From: Bacillota bacterium
GTDB lineage: Bacteria; Bacillota; Clostridia; Acetivibrionales; DSM-1351
DNA length: 33,658 bases
NCBI GenBank assembly: GCA_023444055.1
Contig: JAEZRV010000048.1
Coordinates: 1-33,658 of the forward strand
Reading direction: 5' to 3'
Shown: piece after piece, positions 13,062 to 21,425 of the stretch
Position numbering within the stretch: position 1 is the first letter of the stretch
How the letters are laid out: every line of letters starts with the position of its first letter
Translations under genes and position numbers: made by a program
Notes under the pieces: generated by a model
The model's input: the letters and a program-made list of their open reading frames with translations, nothing else
What the model was told of the DNA's origin: nothing
Databases searched by the model: none

Positions 13062-15257
13062 ATGGACACAAATATTAAAAAACGAGGAAAGAAATTATTT
13101 ATTACTAATAAATTTTTAATTCTTAGAAGATTGAAAATAATGACCAGATTAATTGCATCCTTTATTTTATTATTAGTTGCTGCATTATTGATTACTGGTA
13201 TATCCTCATACAACTCATCAACCGAAACAATAGATGATAAAGTAAAAAGATACTCATTGCAGGTCATGGATCAAACAAGCGTTATATTAGAAAATAAAAG
13301 TACTAGAATGAAAGCATATTTTAATGACATTGGTTTGGATCGAAATATTCAAAATGCAATTTTAAAGTACGATTTAGGTAGCGCTTATGATCAATATGAG
13401 CAAGAACAAATTATTCAACAATATCTAAATACAAAGTTTATAGATGATGAAGTAGAGTATTGTGCTCTATTATATGGTGACGATTTTTCTAAAATTAAAT
13501 TTTTCAATTGTGGACAAGAAGAACTTAATCCTGAAAAGATATCCAAAGCAGATGTTAAAGGTTTACAATGGTCATATATGGATTTCGTACTAAATGGTAA
13601 ACCAGTAAGATACTATGGTGCTTTACAGAACATAAAAGGTATTAATAGTGGAGGGGTTATCGCTAAAATGGTATTAATTCCAAAACAAAATTATCTTTCT
13701 AGTGGATTTAATAATCTGGATATTGGAAAGTATTCAGATACAGATGAAGCATTTCCGATATTTGTGGTAAATGGTGACGGAACAATATTAGCATCAAGAA
13801 ATGAAAAAAGCTATCCTGTTGATTCATCAAATGATAATTCAAAACTTATAAATAATGAAATCAAAAAGGTAATAGAAGATAAAGTTAAGGAAATTGAAAA
13901 GCTTAAAAATAAAAAAACACTTACGACATCAGAAAAAACAAAACTTGCGAATTTAGAAGAAAGACTAGATAAAAGCCGTAAATCTGGCAATCTAGATATT
14001 AAAGTAGGTGGTGTTGATAGCCTTGTTACATATTCTCAAATAGGGGATAAAGATTGGTATATTTTATCTGTTATTCCGTACAAATATTTAAATAGTGCTG
14101 CAAATGAATTACGGACCAAGATTATTTTTATTGGATTTATTTGCATAATATTTGCATTCTTGCTATGTATAATTATTGCTCAAAGTGTTTCGAAGCCTTT
14201 GAAAAAGCTTGCTTTAACTATGAAAAATGCAAAAAGCGGTGATTTGACAGAAAAGGTATTAGATGAAGGTAAAGATGAAATTGCAGAAGTTTGTAATAAC
14301 TATAATGATATGATTTCGAATATAAGTTCTCTTATTTTAAAAGTAAGAGAATCTTCGCAGTATGTATTTGCTTCTGCCAATACTATATCAACAGCTTCAG
14401 AATCAACATTTACTATTTCTGAACAAATTGCTCAATCAATTGAAGAAATGTCTATGGGTTCTACAAATCAAGCTTCAGAAATAAATGGCAGTGTTATGGA
14501 CATAAATAATCTGTCAGAAGGTATAACATTAGTTGAAGAAAACGTATCACATGTAATATCAATTGCCAACAATATAAGTGGATTAAATTCAACTGCATCT
14601 AATACTATTAATGAGCTAAATATAAAATCTGCTCAAGTAAGTGATACAACGAATAAAGTCTATTCAAACATAAATGATTTGAGCAGCAGTATGAAGGAAA
14701 TTCAAAAGATACTAAAGATGCAAAATACTATTTCGGAACAGACAAATCTTCTGGCGCTAAATGCATCAATTGAGGCTGCTCGTGCCGGTGATGCTGGAAA
14801 GGGATTTGCTGTAGTTGCAAGTGAAGTTAGTAAGTTGGCTGACAAATCAAAAGAGTTTAACAGTATTATAAATAATATTATTGCATCTATAGGAAATAAA
14901 ACCGATGATACTGTTGGAGAGGTGCTTAAGTCAAATGAGGTAGTTAAAGAGCAGATAAATGCAGTTAAGGATACAGAAAAATTGTTTGAAACAATGTTTG
15001 CATCAATGGAAAATGTGTTGGCTAATATTAAGATGACTGAAAAATCAGTGTCAGACATAATGAAGTCAAAAAATAATGTAACCGAATCAATGGGAAATAT
15101 ATCAGCAGTTGCACAAGAATCAGCTGCTGTAACACAACAGATTTCTGCTAGTACGCAAGAACAAATAACTTCGTCTAATGAATTATTTAACCAAGCGAAA
15201 GACTTGAAAGAGCTAGCTGAAGCTTTGAACGTGGAGATAACAAAATTTAGAATTTAG
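13062..15257 (+). CDS. Methyl-accepting chemotaxis protein
   Basis: The 731-aa receptor starts at an ATG behind AAAGGAG. TM1 lies at about residues 31-48 after a basic cytoplasmic start, then an extracellular dCache-like sensor of about 300 residues (DKDWYILSVIPYKYL closes it), TM2 at about 353-373, HAMP (SKPLKKLALTMKNAKSGDLTEKV), and a signalling domain whose hairpin tip ISEQTNLLALNASIEAARAGDAGK (split near residue 565) is intact. It would sense an external ligand and control CheA. The sensor contains a lysine-rich helical insert (about residues 270-312: KVKEIEKLKNKKTLTTSEK) not typical of dCache domains. No chemotaxis partners lie nearby, so it is an orphan receptor. Confidence 0.95.
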   Translation: MDTNIKKRGKKLFITNKFLILRRLKIMTRLIASFILLLVAALLITGISSYNSSTETIDDKVKRYSLQVMDQTSVILENKSTRMKAYFNDIGLDRNIQNAILKYDLGSAYDQYEQEQIIQQYLNTKFIDDEVEYCALLYGDDFSKIKFFNCGQEELNPEKISKADVKGLQWSYMDFVLNGKPVRYYGALQNIKGINSGGVIAKMVLIPKQNYLSSGFNNLDIGKYSDTDEAFPIFVVNGDGTILASRNEKSYPVDSSNDNSKLINNEIKKVIEDKVKEIEKLKNKKTLTTSEKTKLANLEERLDKSRKSGNLDIKVGGVDSLVTYSQIGDKDWYILSVIPYKYLNSAANELRTKIIFIGFICIIFAFLLCIIIAQSVSKPLKKLALTMKNAKSGDLTEKVLDEGKDEIAEVCNNYNDMISNISSLILKVRESSQYVFASANTISTASESTFTISEQIAQSIEEMSMGSTNQASEINGSVMDINNLSEGITLVEENVSHVISIANNISGLNSTASNTINELNIKSAQVSDTTNKVYSNINDLSSSMKEIQKILKMQNTISEQTNLLALNASIEAARAGDAGKGFAVVASEVSKLADKSKEFNSIINNIIASIGNKTDDTVGEVLKSNEVVKEQINAVKDTEKLFETMFASMENVLANIKMTEKSVSDIMKSKNNVTESMGNISAVAQESAAVTQQISASTQEQITSSNELFNQAKDLKELAEALNVEITKFRI

Positions 15258-15283
15258 ACTTTTAAACGAAATAAAAGTAAATT

Positions 15284-15313
15284 ACTCAAACTTCGCAGTT
15301 GAATACTCTACTT
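15284..15313 (+). repeat. 30-bp dispersed intergenic repeat, copy A
   Basis: ACTCAAACTTCGCAGTTGAA and the following ACTCTACTT segment match 24318-24347 (ACTCAAAGTTCGCAGATGAA, then ACTACTT) closely. Both copies sit just downstream of a gene end on the plus strand. Confidence 0.65.
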
Positions 15314-15317
15314 TGAA

Positions 15318-15360
15318 AAATCCTCTAAAATGATTATAAAAATCTTTAGAGGATTTTGTA
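15318..15360 (+). terminator. Intrinsic terminator after the chemoreceptor gene
   Basis: AAATCCTCTAAA (15318-15329) is the exact reverse complement of TTTAGAGGATTT (15345-15356): a perfect 12-bp stem with a 15-nt loop, followed by TGT. Because both arms carry T/A runs it may work in both directions. Confidence 0.8.
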
Positions 15361-15370
15361 TTCTCAACAA

Positions 15371-15399
15371 TTGTATTGACTTTAGTTAAATGATACAAT
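15371..15399 (+). promoter_or_regulatory. Probable sigma-A promoter for the HtrA-like gene
   Basis: TTGTAT (15371-15376) and TACAAT (15394-15399) are 17 bp apart, and TG one base before the -10 makes an extended -10. It lies about 130 bp before the chosen start codon. A second TATAAT is at 15504-15509 but lacks a well-spaced -35. Confidence 0.5.
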
Positions 15400-15527
15400 A
15401 AATAATGCTTCTTAAGTGTAATACACGTTTGAAAACAACAGTTGTTAGCCCAATAAAGGAGGATAAGTCCATACAGGTATATAAATTGAATTCTATTATT
15501 CTGTATAATCGGGTATGGATACATATT

Positions 15528-16679
15528 ATGAATAAAAAAATTGTTAAAACAATTTGCATGGTCGCAGTTTTTGTTTTTTTTACGTCAAATACATATGCCG
15601 CAAGTAATATAACATTAGAAATTGATGGTAAGCGGGTAGAAAACTCGGTAAAAGTGATAGATGGGAAAAAGTACATATTATTAGATAGCTTAGCTAAAAA
15701 CTTAGAAACAGTAGAAGTAAATAGCAATAGTCAATCTATCGGAATTTATTCTAATACCAATTCAATTACTAAAATAGTTTCAAAGGTTAGTCCATCTGTT
15801 GTTGGAATTATTGGAAAGCTGAAGGAAAGCAGTTCGGATTATAATGAGACTTCTGATAACATGATTTTTGGGACAGGTGTTATATACAGGAGTAATGGAT
15901 ACATAATAACAAATGCCCATGTTGTTAAAGATATGGATCGAATTGTGGTCGTATTATCAAATAGCAAAGCATACAAAGCCAGGCTTAAAGCGATAGATGA
16001 AAGCTTGGATTTAGCAGTTATTAAAATTGATAAGGGTGGTCTTCAGACGGCAACCTTTGGAAATATTTCAGATGTTGCAGTTGGACAGGATGTTATTGCT
16101 ATTGGTACACCATTATCCTTTAGTTTAAGAAATTCAGCCACAAAAGGTATTATTAGTGGGATGAATAGGTCTGCTGATGGAGAATACAGATTTATTCAAT
16201 CAGATGCAGCTATAAATGGAGGAAATAGTGGTGGCCCTTTGGTAAATATGAAAGGGGAAGTTATAGGGATTAATTCAGTAAAGCTAGTTGGTTTTGGAGT
16301 AGAAGGTCTTAATTTCTCTATTCCGATAGACACTGTAAAGTATGCTATCAAGCATTTTGAAAACTTTGGTAAAATACAAAGACCATATCTTGGTATTAGC
16401 TTTACAGATAGTATTACATCCCAATATGGTTTGCCTAGTACTAGCGAAGGAATTACTGTTAAAGATATTGAGGAGGGTTCACCCGCAGAGGAATATGATA
16501 TTGAGGTTGATGATAAAATAGTTTCAATCAATGGAACGAGTGTTAATTCAGTTATTGATTATAATGAAGAAATGCTGAAGTACCTGCCAGGCAATAAAGC
16601 AACTTTCAAAATAATTCGGGACAAGAAGCAGCTCTATATTAATGTCATATTTGGTGAAAAGGAGCCTGACTATGAATAA
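15528..16679 (+). CDS. Secreted HtrA/DegP-like serine protease with PDZ domain
   Basis: The frame is open from 15405, but the ATG at 15528 gives a clean signal peptide (NKKIVKTICMVAVFVFFTSN, cut near TYA), so I take the 383-aa form. Residues about 27-75 form half of a copper-amine-oxidase-like beta domain (EIDGKRVENSVKVIDGKKYI), as in the next gene. The trypsin-like domain has the triad H131 (TNAHVV), D161 (LDLAVI) and S234 (GGNSGGPL). A PDZ domain follows from about residue 285 (GSPAEEYDIEVDDKIVSING). HtrA proteases degrade misfolded extracytoplasmic proteins. Most Firmicute HtrAs are membrane-anchored, while this one looks secreted. The gene overlaps the next by 8 bp, so the two are co-translated. 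Confidence 0.9.
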   Translation: MNKKIVKTICMVAVFVFFTSNTYAASNITLEIDGKRVENSVKVIDGKKYILLDSLAKNLETVEVNSNSQSIGIYSNTNSITKIVSKVSPSVVGIIGKLKESSSDYNETSDNMIFGTGVIYRSNGYIITNAHVVKDMDRIVVVLSNSKAYKARLKAIDESLDLAVIKIDKGGLQTATFGNISDVAVGQDVIAIGTPLSFSLRNSATKGIISGMNRSADGEYRFIQSDAAINGGNSGGPLVNMKGEVIGINSVKLVGFGVEGLNFSIPIDTVKYAIKHFENFGKIQRPYLGISFTDSITSQYGLPSTSEGITVKDIEEGSPAEEYDIEVDDKIVSINGTSVNSVIDYNEEMLKYLPGNKATFKIIRDKKQLYINVIFGEKEPDYE

Positions 16680-18624
16680 GAAAAAAACGATTATAAGTAT
16701 TTTCGTTGTAGTAGCTATTTTTACAGCTTGCTTTACAAGTACATATGCAGCAGATAATGACAAAATGATTATAGAGCTAAAGATAGGGAGCAATTTAGGC
16801 AAAGTAAATGGTAAAACATCTCAAGTTGAAAAGCCTTATGTGGTTAACAAGATAGTTATGGTTCCTTTATCATGGGTAACGACAGCCATCGGTGCTGAGG
16901 TAAATAAAAAAGATAACTCAAAGATAGAAATAATTTATGGGGATTTGGAGGCTGAGCTTTCAATTGGCAGTAAAAATTATACTGTTAGTTCTGAAACCCA
17001 AAAGCTTACAGCTACTCCCGTAATTAAGAATAACATAACAATGGTTCCTCTTGAATTTATAACAAAAAATTTCCCTGTAAGTGTGACCTGTGATATAAAT
17101 AAGGGCAACATTAAAATTGTTTTAGAAGATGATGGAGCATTAAGCGACTTATCCTTTTTAACAGGAGGAATAAGCAGTAAAAAGCTTGGGAACAGCTTCT
17201 ATGGTTGGAGTTTAAGTATTCCATCCGGTTCAAGAGTAGTATCTAACAATTATAAATCTAATACTGTCAATATAGTAAATGATAGCAGAAATTTGTATAT
17301 CTATGTCAGTGTAAGTAATAAGGATGATATGACTTTGACAAAGTTATACGATTTAATTTCTGAAGATGATAGCAGTGTTAGTGAATCTAAACTGGATTTA
17401 AAAGCTGATATCCCTTATTTTGAATATGCAACAGAATCCGATTACGATGAGACTTGTCGTGTTAAAGTGTTTGAAAAGGGTGATTATTTTTATCATTTAA
17501 CAATAATGTGTGATGATGAACTCGTAACTCCGGAAAAACTAATGGCGGACAAATTCTACGAAAATATAGTAAGCTCCTTTGATTTAAACTATAAAGGCAA
17601 TGAAAAAAGTGTAGAGGATATATCAAAGGTTAAGGATGGAAAAGTCAGATTCTATAATTATGTAAGCTTAAACGAAACATCAAAATACTTAACATGGTCA
17701 ATGGATATACCGGTAAAATGGGAAGATACATTATTATACGGTGATCCTTTGACAACAACAATAAACTTTGACAAAAAGTACTATATGAAAATAACCACTA
17801 ATACTCTTGACGAAGGTGTAGATTTAAAACAATATGTTGATGAAATAAAGAACCGCTATGATAAGAATTTTAATCCGAAATTGTATTCGTTTATAGGCTT
17901 TGATTCCACTACTGTTGCAGGGATGGAGGCTGTTACTCTAAAATTCAATATAAAATTTGGAGAAAAGGTTTACTATGTTGAGGAACTATACTTTGTTAAG
18001 AATGGTTTTGTTTACGAGGTTTCATTCTATCTACCTGAAAAAGGGTATGAAGATTTAATAAAAGAAGCTATTAATATTATTGATAAAATGAATTTCAATG
18101 CTTTTAATAAACAAAATTTTTTGAGAGATCTTGAATTGTATAAAAGTAAAAACTTAGGAGTACGTGTGTCTAAACAGGATGACATTTGTAATTTTGTAAA
18201 TAAAAAATACAATTGGACTGCAGACATTCCAGGCTATTGGATAAAAGATAGTTATGATGACTCTGTGTTTACTTTTAAAAACGATCAGACTGCTACTTCT
18301 ATTGGAATAAGTGCCATCGAAAAGGATAGTGATTATGAAGCAAATTCTACTGAAAAATCGGAATTTGGAATGGATATGATAGAGTTATTGTATAAAGTAA
18401 AGCCTACAATAAGCGAAACAAATGAAAAGGGCTTGAAAATTAAAAATTATACATATAGAATGGAAAATGCAGATAGCGATTTGTATGGAACTATAGTATT
18501 TAAGGTCTTTGAAAAAAATAATACTATATACTGTTTTGAAAGTGAAATATATGATTTAGAAGCAACAGAAAAAGCAATAAATGAAATAGATAGCATTTGG
18601 AAATCCTTTAAGATAACTGAATAA
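16672..18624 (+). CDS. Secreted protein: copper-amine-oxidase-like N-terminal (stalk) domain plus three related C-terminal segments
   Basis: The ATG at 16672 overlaps the protease gene by 8 bp and has AAGGAG just before it. The 650-aa product has a signal peptide ending at STYAADN, almost the same as in the protease. Residues about 30-140 are a Cu_amine_oxidN1/stalk domain (KPYVVNKIVMVPLSWV, then NITMVPLEFITK), a surface or spore-coat adhesion module. The rest seems to hold three segments that each start with an aromatic-x-W-dipeptide pattern: YGWSLSIP (about 183), YLTWSMDIPVKWED (about 345) and YNWTADIPGYWIKD (about 515), each followed by a TTxxxx/ATSIGIS strand. They resemble PsbP/Mog1-like beta folds. 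Co-translation suggests it is a partner or substrate of the protease; the function is otherwise unknown. Confidence 0.75.
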   Translation: MNKKKTIISIFVVVAIFTACFTSTYAADNDKMIIELKIGSNLGKVNGKTSQVEKPYVVNKIVMVPLSWVTTAIGAEVNKKDNSKIEIIYGDLEAELSIGSKNYTVSSETQKLTATPVIKNNITMVPLEFITKNFPVSVTCDINKGNIKIVLEDDGALSDLSFLTGGISSKKLGNSFYGWSLSIPSGSRVVSNNYKSNTVNIVNDSRNLYIYVSVSNKDDMTLTKLYDLISEDDSSVSESKLDLKADIPYFEYATESDYDETCRVKVFEKGDYFYHLTIMCDDELVTPEKLMADKFYENIVSSFDLNYKGNEKSVEDISKVKDGKVRFYNYVSLNETSKYLTWSMDIPVKWEDTLLYGDPLTTTINFDKKYYMKITTNTLDEGVDLKQYVDEIKNRYDKNFNPKLYSFIGFDSTTVAGMEAVTLKFNIKFGEKVYYVEELYFVKNGFVYEVSFYLPEKGYEDLIKEAINIIDKMNFNAFNKQNFLRDLELYKSKNLGVRVSKQDDICNFVNKKYNWTADIPGYWIKDSYDDSVFTFKNDQTATSIGISAIEKDSDYEANSTEKSEFGMDMIELLYKVKPTISETNEKGLKIKNYTYRMENADSDLYGTIVFKVFEKNNTIYCFESEIYDLEATEKAINEIDSIWKSFKITE

Positions 18625-18747
18625 CTCAACTTTCAAATATATAGCGTTACTCTACAAATTGGCAGAATGCAAGGAACATCTTCCCTGATGCCCTAAGCCT
18701 TTAAACTATTAAATTTAAAATAAATATTAAAAACATATAGGTAAAAA

Positions 18748-20037
18748 ATGAGAGAAAAAATACAACCATTGGCATATAGAATGTCACCAAGGACAATTGA
18801 AGACTTCGTTGGGCAAAACCATATCATTGATAAAGATAAAATGCTTTATAGAATGATAAAAGCAGATAGGATTACTTCGATTATTTTATATGGACCTCCG
18901 GGTACAGGCAAAACCTCTCTTGCCAGAATAATTGCAAATACTACCGAGTCCAGCTTTGAAAAGCTGAATGCTGTTACTTCTGGTGTTGCAGATATAAAGA
19001 GGATTGCGGCAGATACAAAAAATCCAATGCTAAACCCTAAAGGCAGAACAGTGCTTTTTATAGATGAGATTCATCGTTTTAATAAGTCTCAACAGGATGC
19101 GCTTCTCCCATTTGTAGAGGACGGGTCAATTGTTTTAATTGGTGCCACCACAGAGAATCCTTTTTTTGAGGTTAACAAGGCGTTAATATCAAGGTCTACG
19201 GTATTTATGCTGAAGCCTCTTGAAAAAAAGGATATTAAGAAACTTATAATGAATGCTATTAAAGACAAGGAAAGAGGTTTGGGAACATACAATATAAATA
19301 TTTCTGAGGATGCACTTGATTATTTATGTGAGGTTTGCTCGGGAGATGCTAGAACGGCGCTTAACTCTATTGAGTTGGCTGTGCTTACATCTGAGCTTGA
19401 TGAGAATGGGATTATAGACATTAACCTTCATACAATTGAGGAATGTGTTCAAAAGAAAGCAATTCGATTTGATAAAAACGGGGAAGAGCACTATGATAAT
19501 ATAAGTGCATTTATAAAATCAATGCGTGGAAGCAATCCTGATGCTACAGTATTTTACTTGGCAAGAGCCTTGTATGCAGGAGAAGATGTGGAGTTTTTAG
19601 CAAGGAGAATTATAATATGTGCATCAGAGGATGTTGGAATGGCTAATCCAACTGCTTTGCAGGTGGCGGTTGCGGCGGCACAGGCAGTAAAAATGATTGG
19701 AATGCCAGAAAGCAGAATAATTCTGTCTCATGCGGCAGTTACTGTGGCATGTAGTCCTAAATCAAATTCAGCATACGTTGCTATAAACAGAGCTTTATCA
19801 GATGTTGAAACAAAAAACACAGGAAGTGTGCCAATGCACCTAAGAAATGCTCCCGCAAAGGGTATGGAGCAGCTTGGATATGGGAAGGGCTATAAGTATG
19901 CTCATGACTATGAAAACAATATTGTGAAGCAAGAGTTTTTCCCTGACGAGATGATAGGTACTCTATATTACAATCCTACTGGAAATGGTTACGAGGCAAA
20001 AATAAAGACATGGTTAGAAAATTGGAGAGAAACTTGA
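18748..20037 (+). CDS. rarA: Replication-associated recombination protein A (AAA+ ATPase)
   Basis: The 429-aa protein has family length and all AAA+ motifs: Walker A GPPGTGKTS (residues 49-57), Walker B VLFIDEIHRF, sensor 1 LIGATTENP and an arginine-finger region GDARTALNSIE. RarA (MgsA, YrvN) acts as a tetramer at stalled replication forks together with SSB and the recombination machinery. The N-terminal RMSPRTIEDFVGQNHI is diagnostic, separating it from the clamp loader and RuvB. In many clostridia rarA lies directly before the Rrf2 regulator and the cysteine desulfurase, as here, with two small genes in between. The ATG has only a weak ribosome site (ATAGGT). Confidence 0.95.
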   Translation: MREKIQPLAYRMSPRTIEDFVGQNHIIDKDKMLYRMIKADRITSIILYGPPGTGKTSLARIIANTTESSFEKLNAVTSGVADIKRIAADTKNPMLNPKGRTVLFIDEIHRFNKSQQDALLPFVEDGSIVLIGATTENPFFEVNKALISRSTVFMLKPLEKKDIKKLIMNAIKDKERGLGTYNINISEDALDYLCEVCSGDARTALNSIELAVLTSELDENGIIDINLHTIEECVQKKAIRFDKNGEEHYDNISAFIKSMRGSNPDATVFYLARALYAGEDVEFLARRIIICASEDVGMANPTALQVAVAAAQAVKMIGMPESRIILSHAAVTVACSPKSNSAYVAINRALSDVETKNTGSVPMHLRNAPAKGMEQLGYGKGYKYAHDYENNIVKQEFFPDEMIGTLYYNPTGNGYEAKIKTWLENWRET

Positions 20038-20123
20038 TAAACGAATCTTAAAGGACAGAAAAAATGTTGGACTTTTTGACATAAGTAAACCTATTTGCAA
20101 ACAAAAGAAATGGAGAGATTTTT

Positions 20124-20315
20124 ATGAGGAAAAGAATTTTAGCATGGATTATGTTAGTTGGTTTTGTACTTTTAATTGTAAACATGGTGACTGTTCAGAT
20201 GTTTATGGGACCAAGCATTATGGTTTACGCAATAATAGTTGTCTGGTTCATATTAGGTAACAAGTCAACGCCTAATGGCAATGAGAAACCTATAAATAAT
20301 AAAAAAGTTGATTAG
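20124..20315 (+). CDS. Small two-helix membrane protein, function unknown
   Basis: The 63-aa product starts at an ATG behind GGAGAG. It has two hydrophobic segments, about residues 6-25 (LAWIMLVGFVLLIVNMVTV) and 31-45 (SIMVYAIIVVWFIL), after a basic RKR start, and a polar tail ending in KKVD. I do not recognise the family. It lies between rarA and a UPF0180 gene and is likely a real membrane peptide. Confidence 0.6.
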   Translation: MRKRILAWIMLVGFVLLIVNMVTVQMFMGPSIMVYAIIVVWFILGNKSTPNGNEKPINNKKVD

Positions 20316-20425
20316 AAGTACAACTGTTAGTTATTAGTGTATGTAGAGTGACTAGTATAGAATAATTATTGCATCTTCTTGAAATAATATCCCATTATGG
20401 TTATTTTAAAGAAGAGGTGGCAAAT

Positions 20426-20707
20426 ATGATAGTTGCAGTTCAATCAATGTTTTCCAGTATTGCAGAGAAGCTTAAACAAAGAGGCTATACAGTTGTTGAT
20501 TTGTATAATTATTCTAAACCTATAGATGCAGTGGTTTATGAGGGGGATAGTTTTAATTTCTCAGCAATAACTGAAGAAAATACAAGTGCTTTTATTAATA
20601 TGAATGGCAAATCAACTTATGGTGTATTTATTGTATGTTCAAATGGCAAGAGCATTGAAGAAATTGATTATATGCTAAAGACAAGGTGCTACAGTTCCTT
20701 TATTTGA
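20426..20707 (+). CDS. UPF0180 family (YkuS-like) small protein
   Basis: The start at ATG 20426 is chosen because AGAGGTGG lies 6 bp upstream; the frame is open earlier but without a site. The 93-aa protein shows the UPF0180 pattern: AVQSMFSSIAEKLKQRGYTVVDL, DAVVYEG, then GVFIVCSNGKSIEEIDYMLKTRCY at the C-terminus. YkuS-like proteins are short cytoplasmic proteins of unknown function common in Firmicutes. Here the middle has a small insert compared with the usual size of about 80 residues. Confidence 0.75.
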   Translation: MIVAVQSMFSSIAEKLKQRGYTVVDLYNYSKPIDAVVYEGDSFNFSAITEENTSAFINMNGKSTYGVFIVCSNGKSIEEIDYMLKTRCYSSFI

Positions 20708-20728
20708 ATAAATGCGTTTACTCAATTT

Positions 20729-20784
20729 ATACTAATTTGTATTTTATAATATGTCTTTTTTATATTTTAAATACAAATTAGTAT
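20729..20784. promoter_or_regulatory. Perfect 16-bp inverted repeat upstream of iscR
   Basis: ATACTAATTTGTATTT (20729-20744) is the exact reverse complement of AAATACAAATTAGTAT (20769-20784), with an AT-rich 24-nt spacer. It lies between the UPF0180 stop and the iscR promoter and could be a terminator, an operator, or a tiny palindromic element: ATACTAATTTG also occurs in the MITE-like element at 24736. Confidence 0.7.
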
Positions 20785-20794
20785 TATTTAATGC

Positions 20795-20823
20795 TTGCAT
20801 TATTAATTAAAATATGCTAACAT
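20795..20823 (+). promoter_or_regulatory. Probable iscR promoter
   Basis: TTGCAT (20795-20800) and TAACAT (20818-20823) are 17 bp apart, with TG giving an extended -10. The position, about 45 bp before the start, fits a vegetative promoter that IscR itself may repress. Confidence 0.5.
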
Positions 20824-20868
20824 TTGATTAAATCATAGTAAACTGATTGGAATTAAGGTGATTAAAAT

Positions 20869-21306
20869 TTGAGGGTGTCAACAAAAGGTAAATACGGACT
20901 TAAAGCAGTTGTTGATTTAGCGATAAATTATGCTGATGGGCAAATATCTATAAAGAGTATTGCTCAAAGACAAGGTATTTCTGAAAATTATCTTGAGCAG
21001 CTTTTTGCATCGTTGAAAAAGTCTGGAATAGTTAAGAGTGTTAGGGGTGCTCAGGGAGGTTATATGCTTTCTAAACCTGCAGAAAGAATAACAGTAGGTG
21101 ATGTGTTAAGATCGCTAGAAGGAGCACTTTGCCCTGCGGAATGTATTGATTTGGATTTCCCTACAGAATGTGAAAAAGTAGATACATGCGCAACGGCACC
21201 AGTTTGGGTTAAATTAAGAGACAAGATTAATGAGGTGGTTGATTCAATAACAATCGACGATCTTGTAAAGGATTACGAATTAAAAAATAAAAACGTTTCT
21301 ACTTAG
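20869..21306 (+). CDS. iscR: Rrf2-family Fe-S cluster regulator (IscR-like)
   Basis: The 145-aa protein starts at a TTG, supported by AAGGTG 9 bp upstream and by the family start RVSTKGKYGLKAVVDLA. The winged-helix domain contains ISENYLEQLFASLKKSG and SVRGAQGGYMLSKP. Cysteines C88, C92, C101 and C107 lie in the cluster-binding loop; IscR needs three. This favours a cluster-sensing IscR over the cysteine-poor CymR. It would repress the desulfurase and scaffold genes that follow when Fe-S clusters are plentiful. Confidence 0.92.
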   Translation: MRVSTKGKYGLKAVVDLAINYADGQISIKSIAQRQGISENYLEQLFASLKKSGIVKSVRGAQGGYMLSKPAERITVGDVLRSLEGALCPAECIDLDFPTECEKVDTCATAPVWVKLRDKINEVVDSITIDDLVKDYELKNKNVST

Positions 21307-21425
21307 TCTGTTAATTGTTATTCAAAAGGGGTATAGTATTACAGGGTATAATAAATAAAATATAAAAAATTATGTAGCAACGCAAATTATCTACGTTGTT
21401 TGTACTAATAAAAGGAGTGTTTTTT

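Noticed and set aside
15405..15527. Earlier start of the HtrA-like gene
   Set aside because: It would bury the signal peptide 41 residues inside the protein; ATG 15528 gives a normal secreted start.
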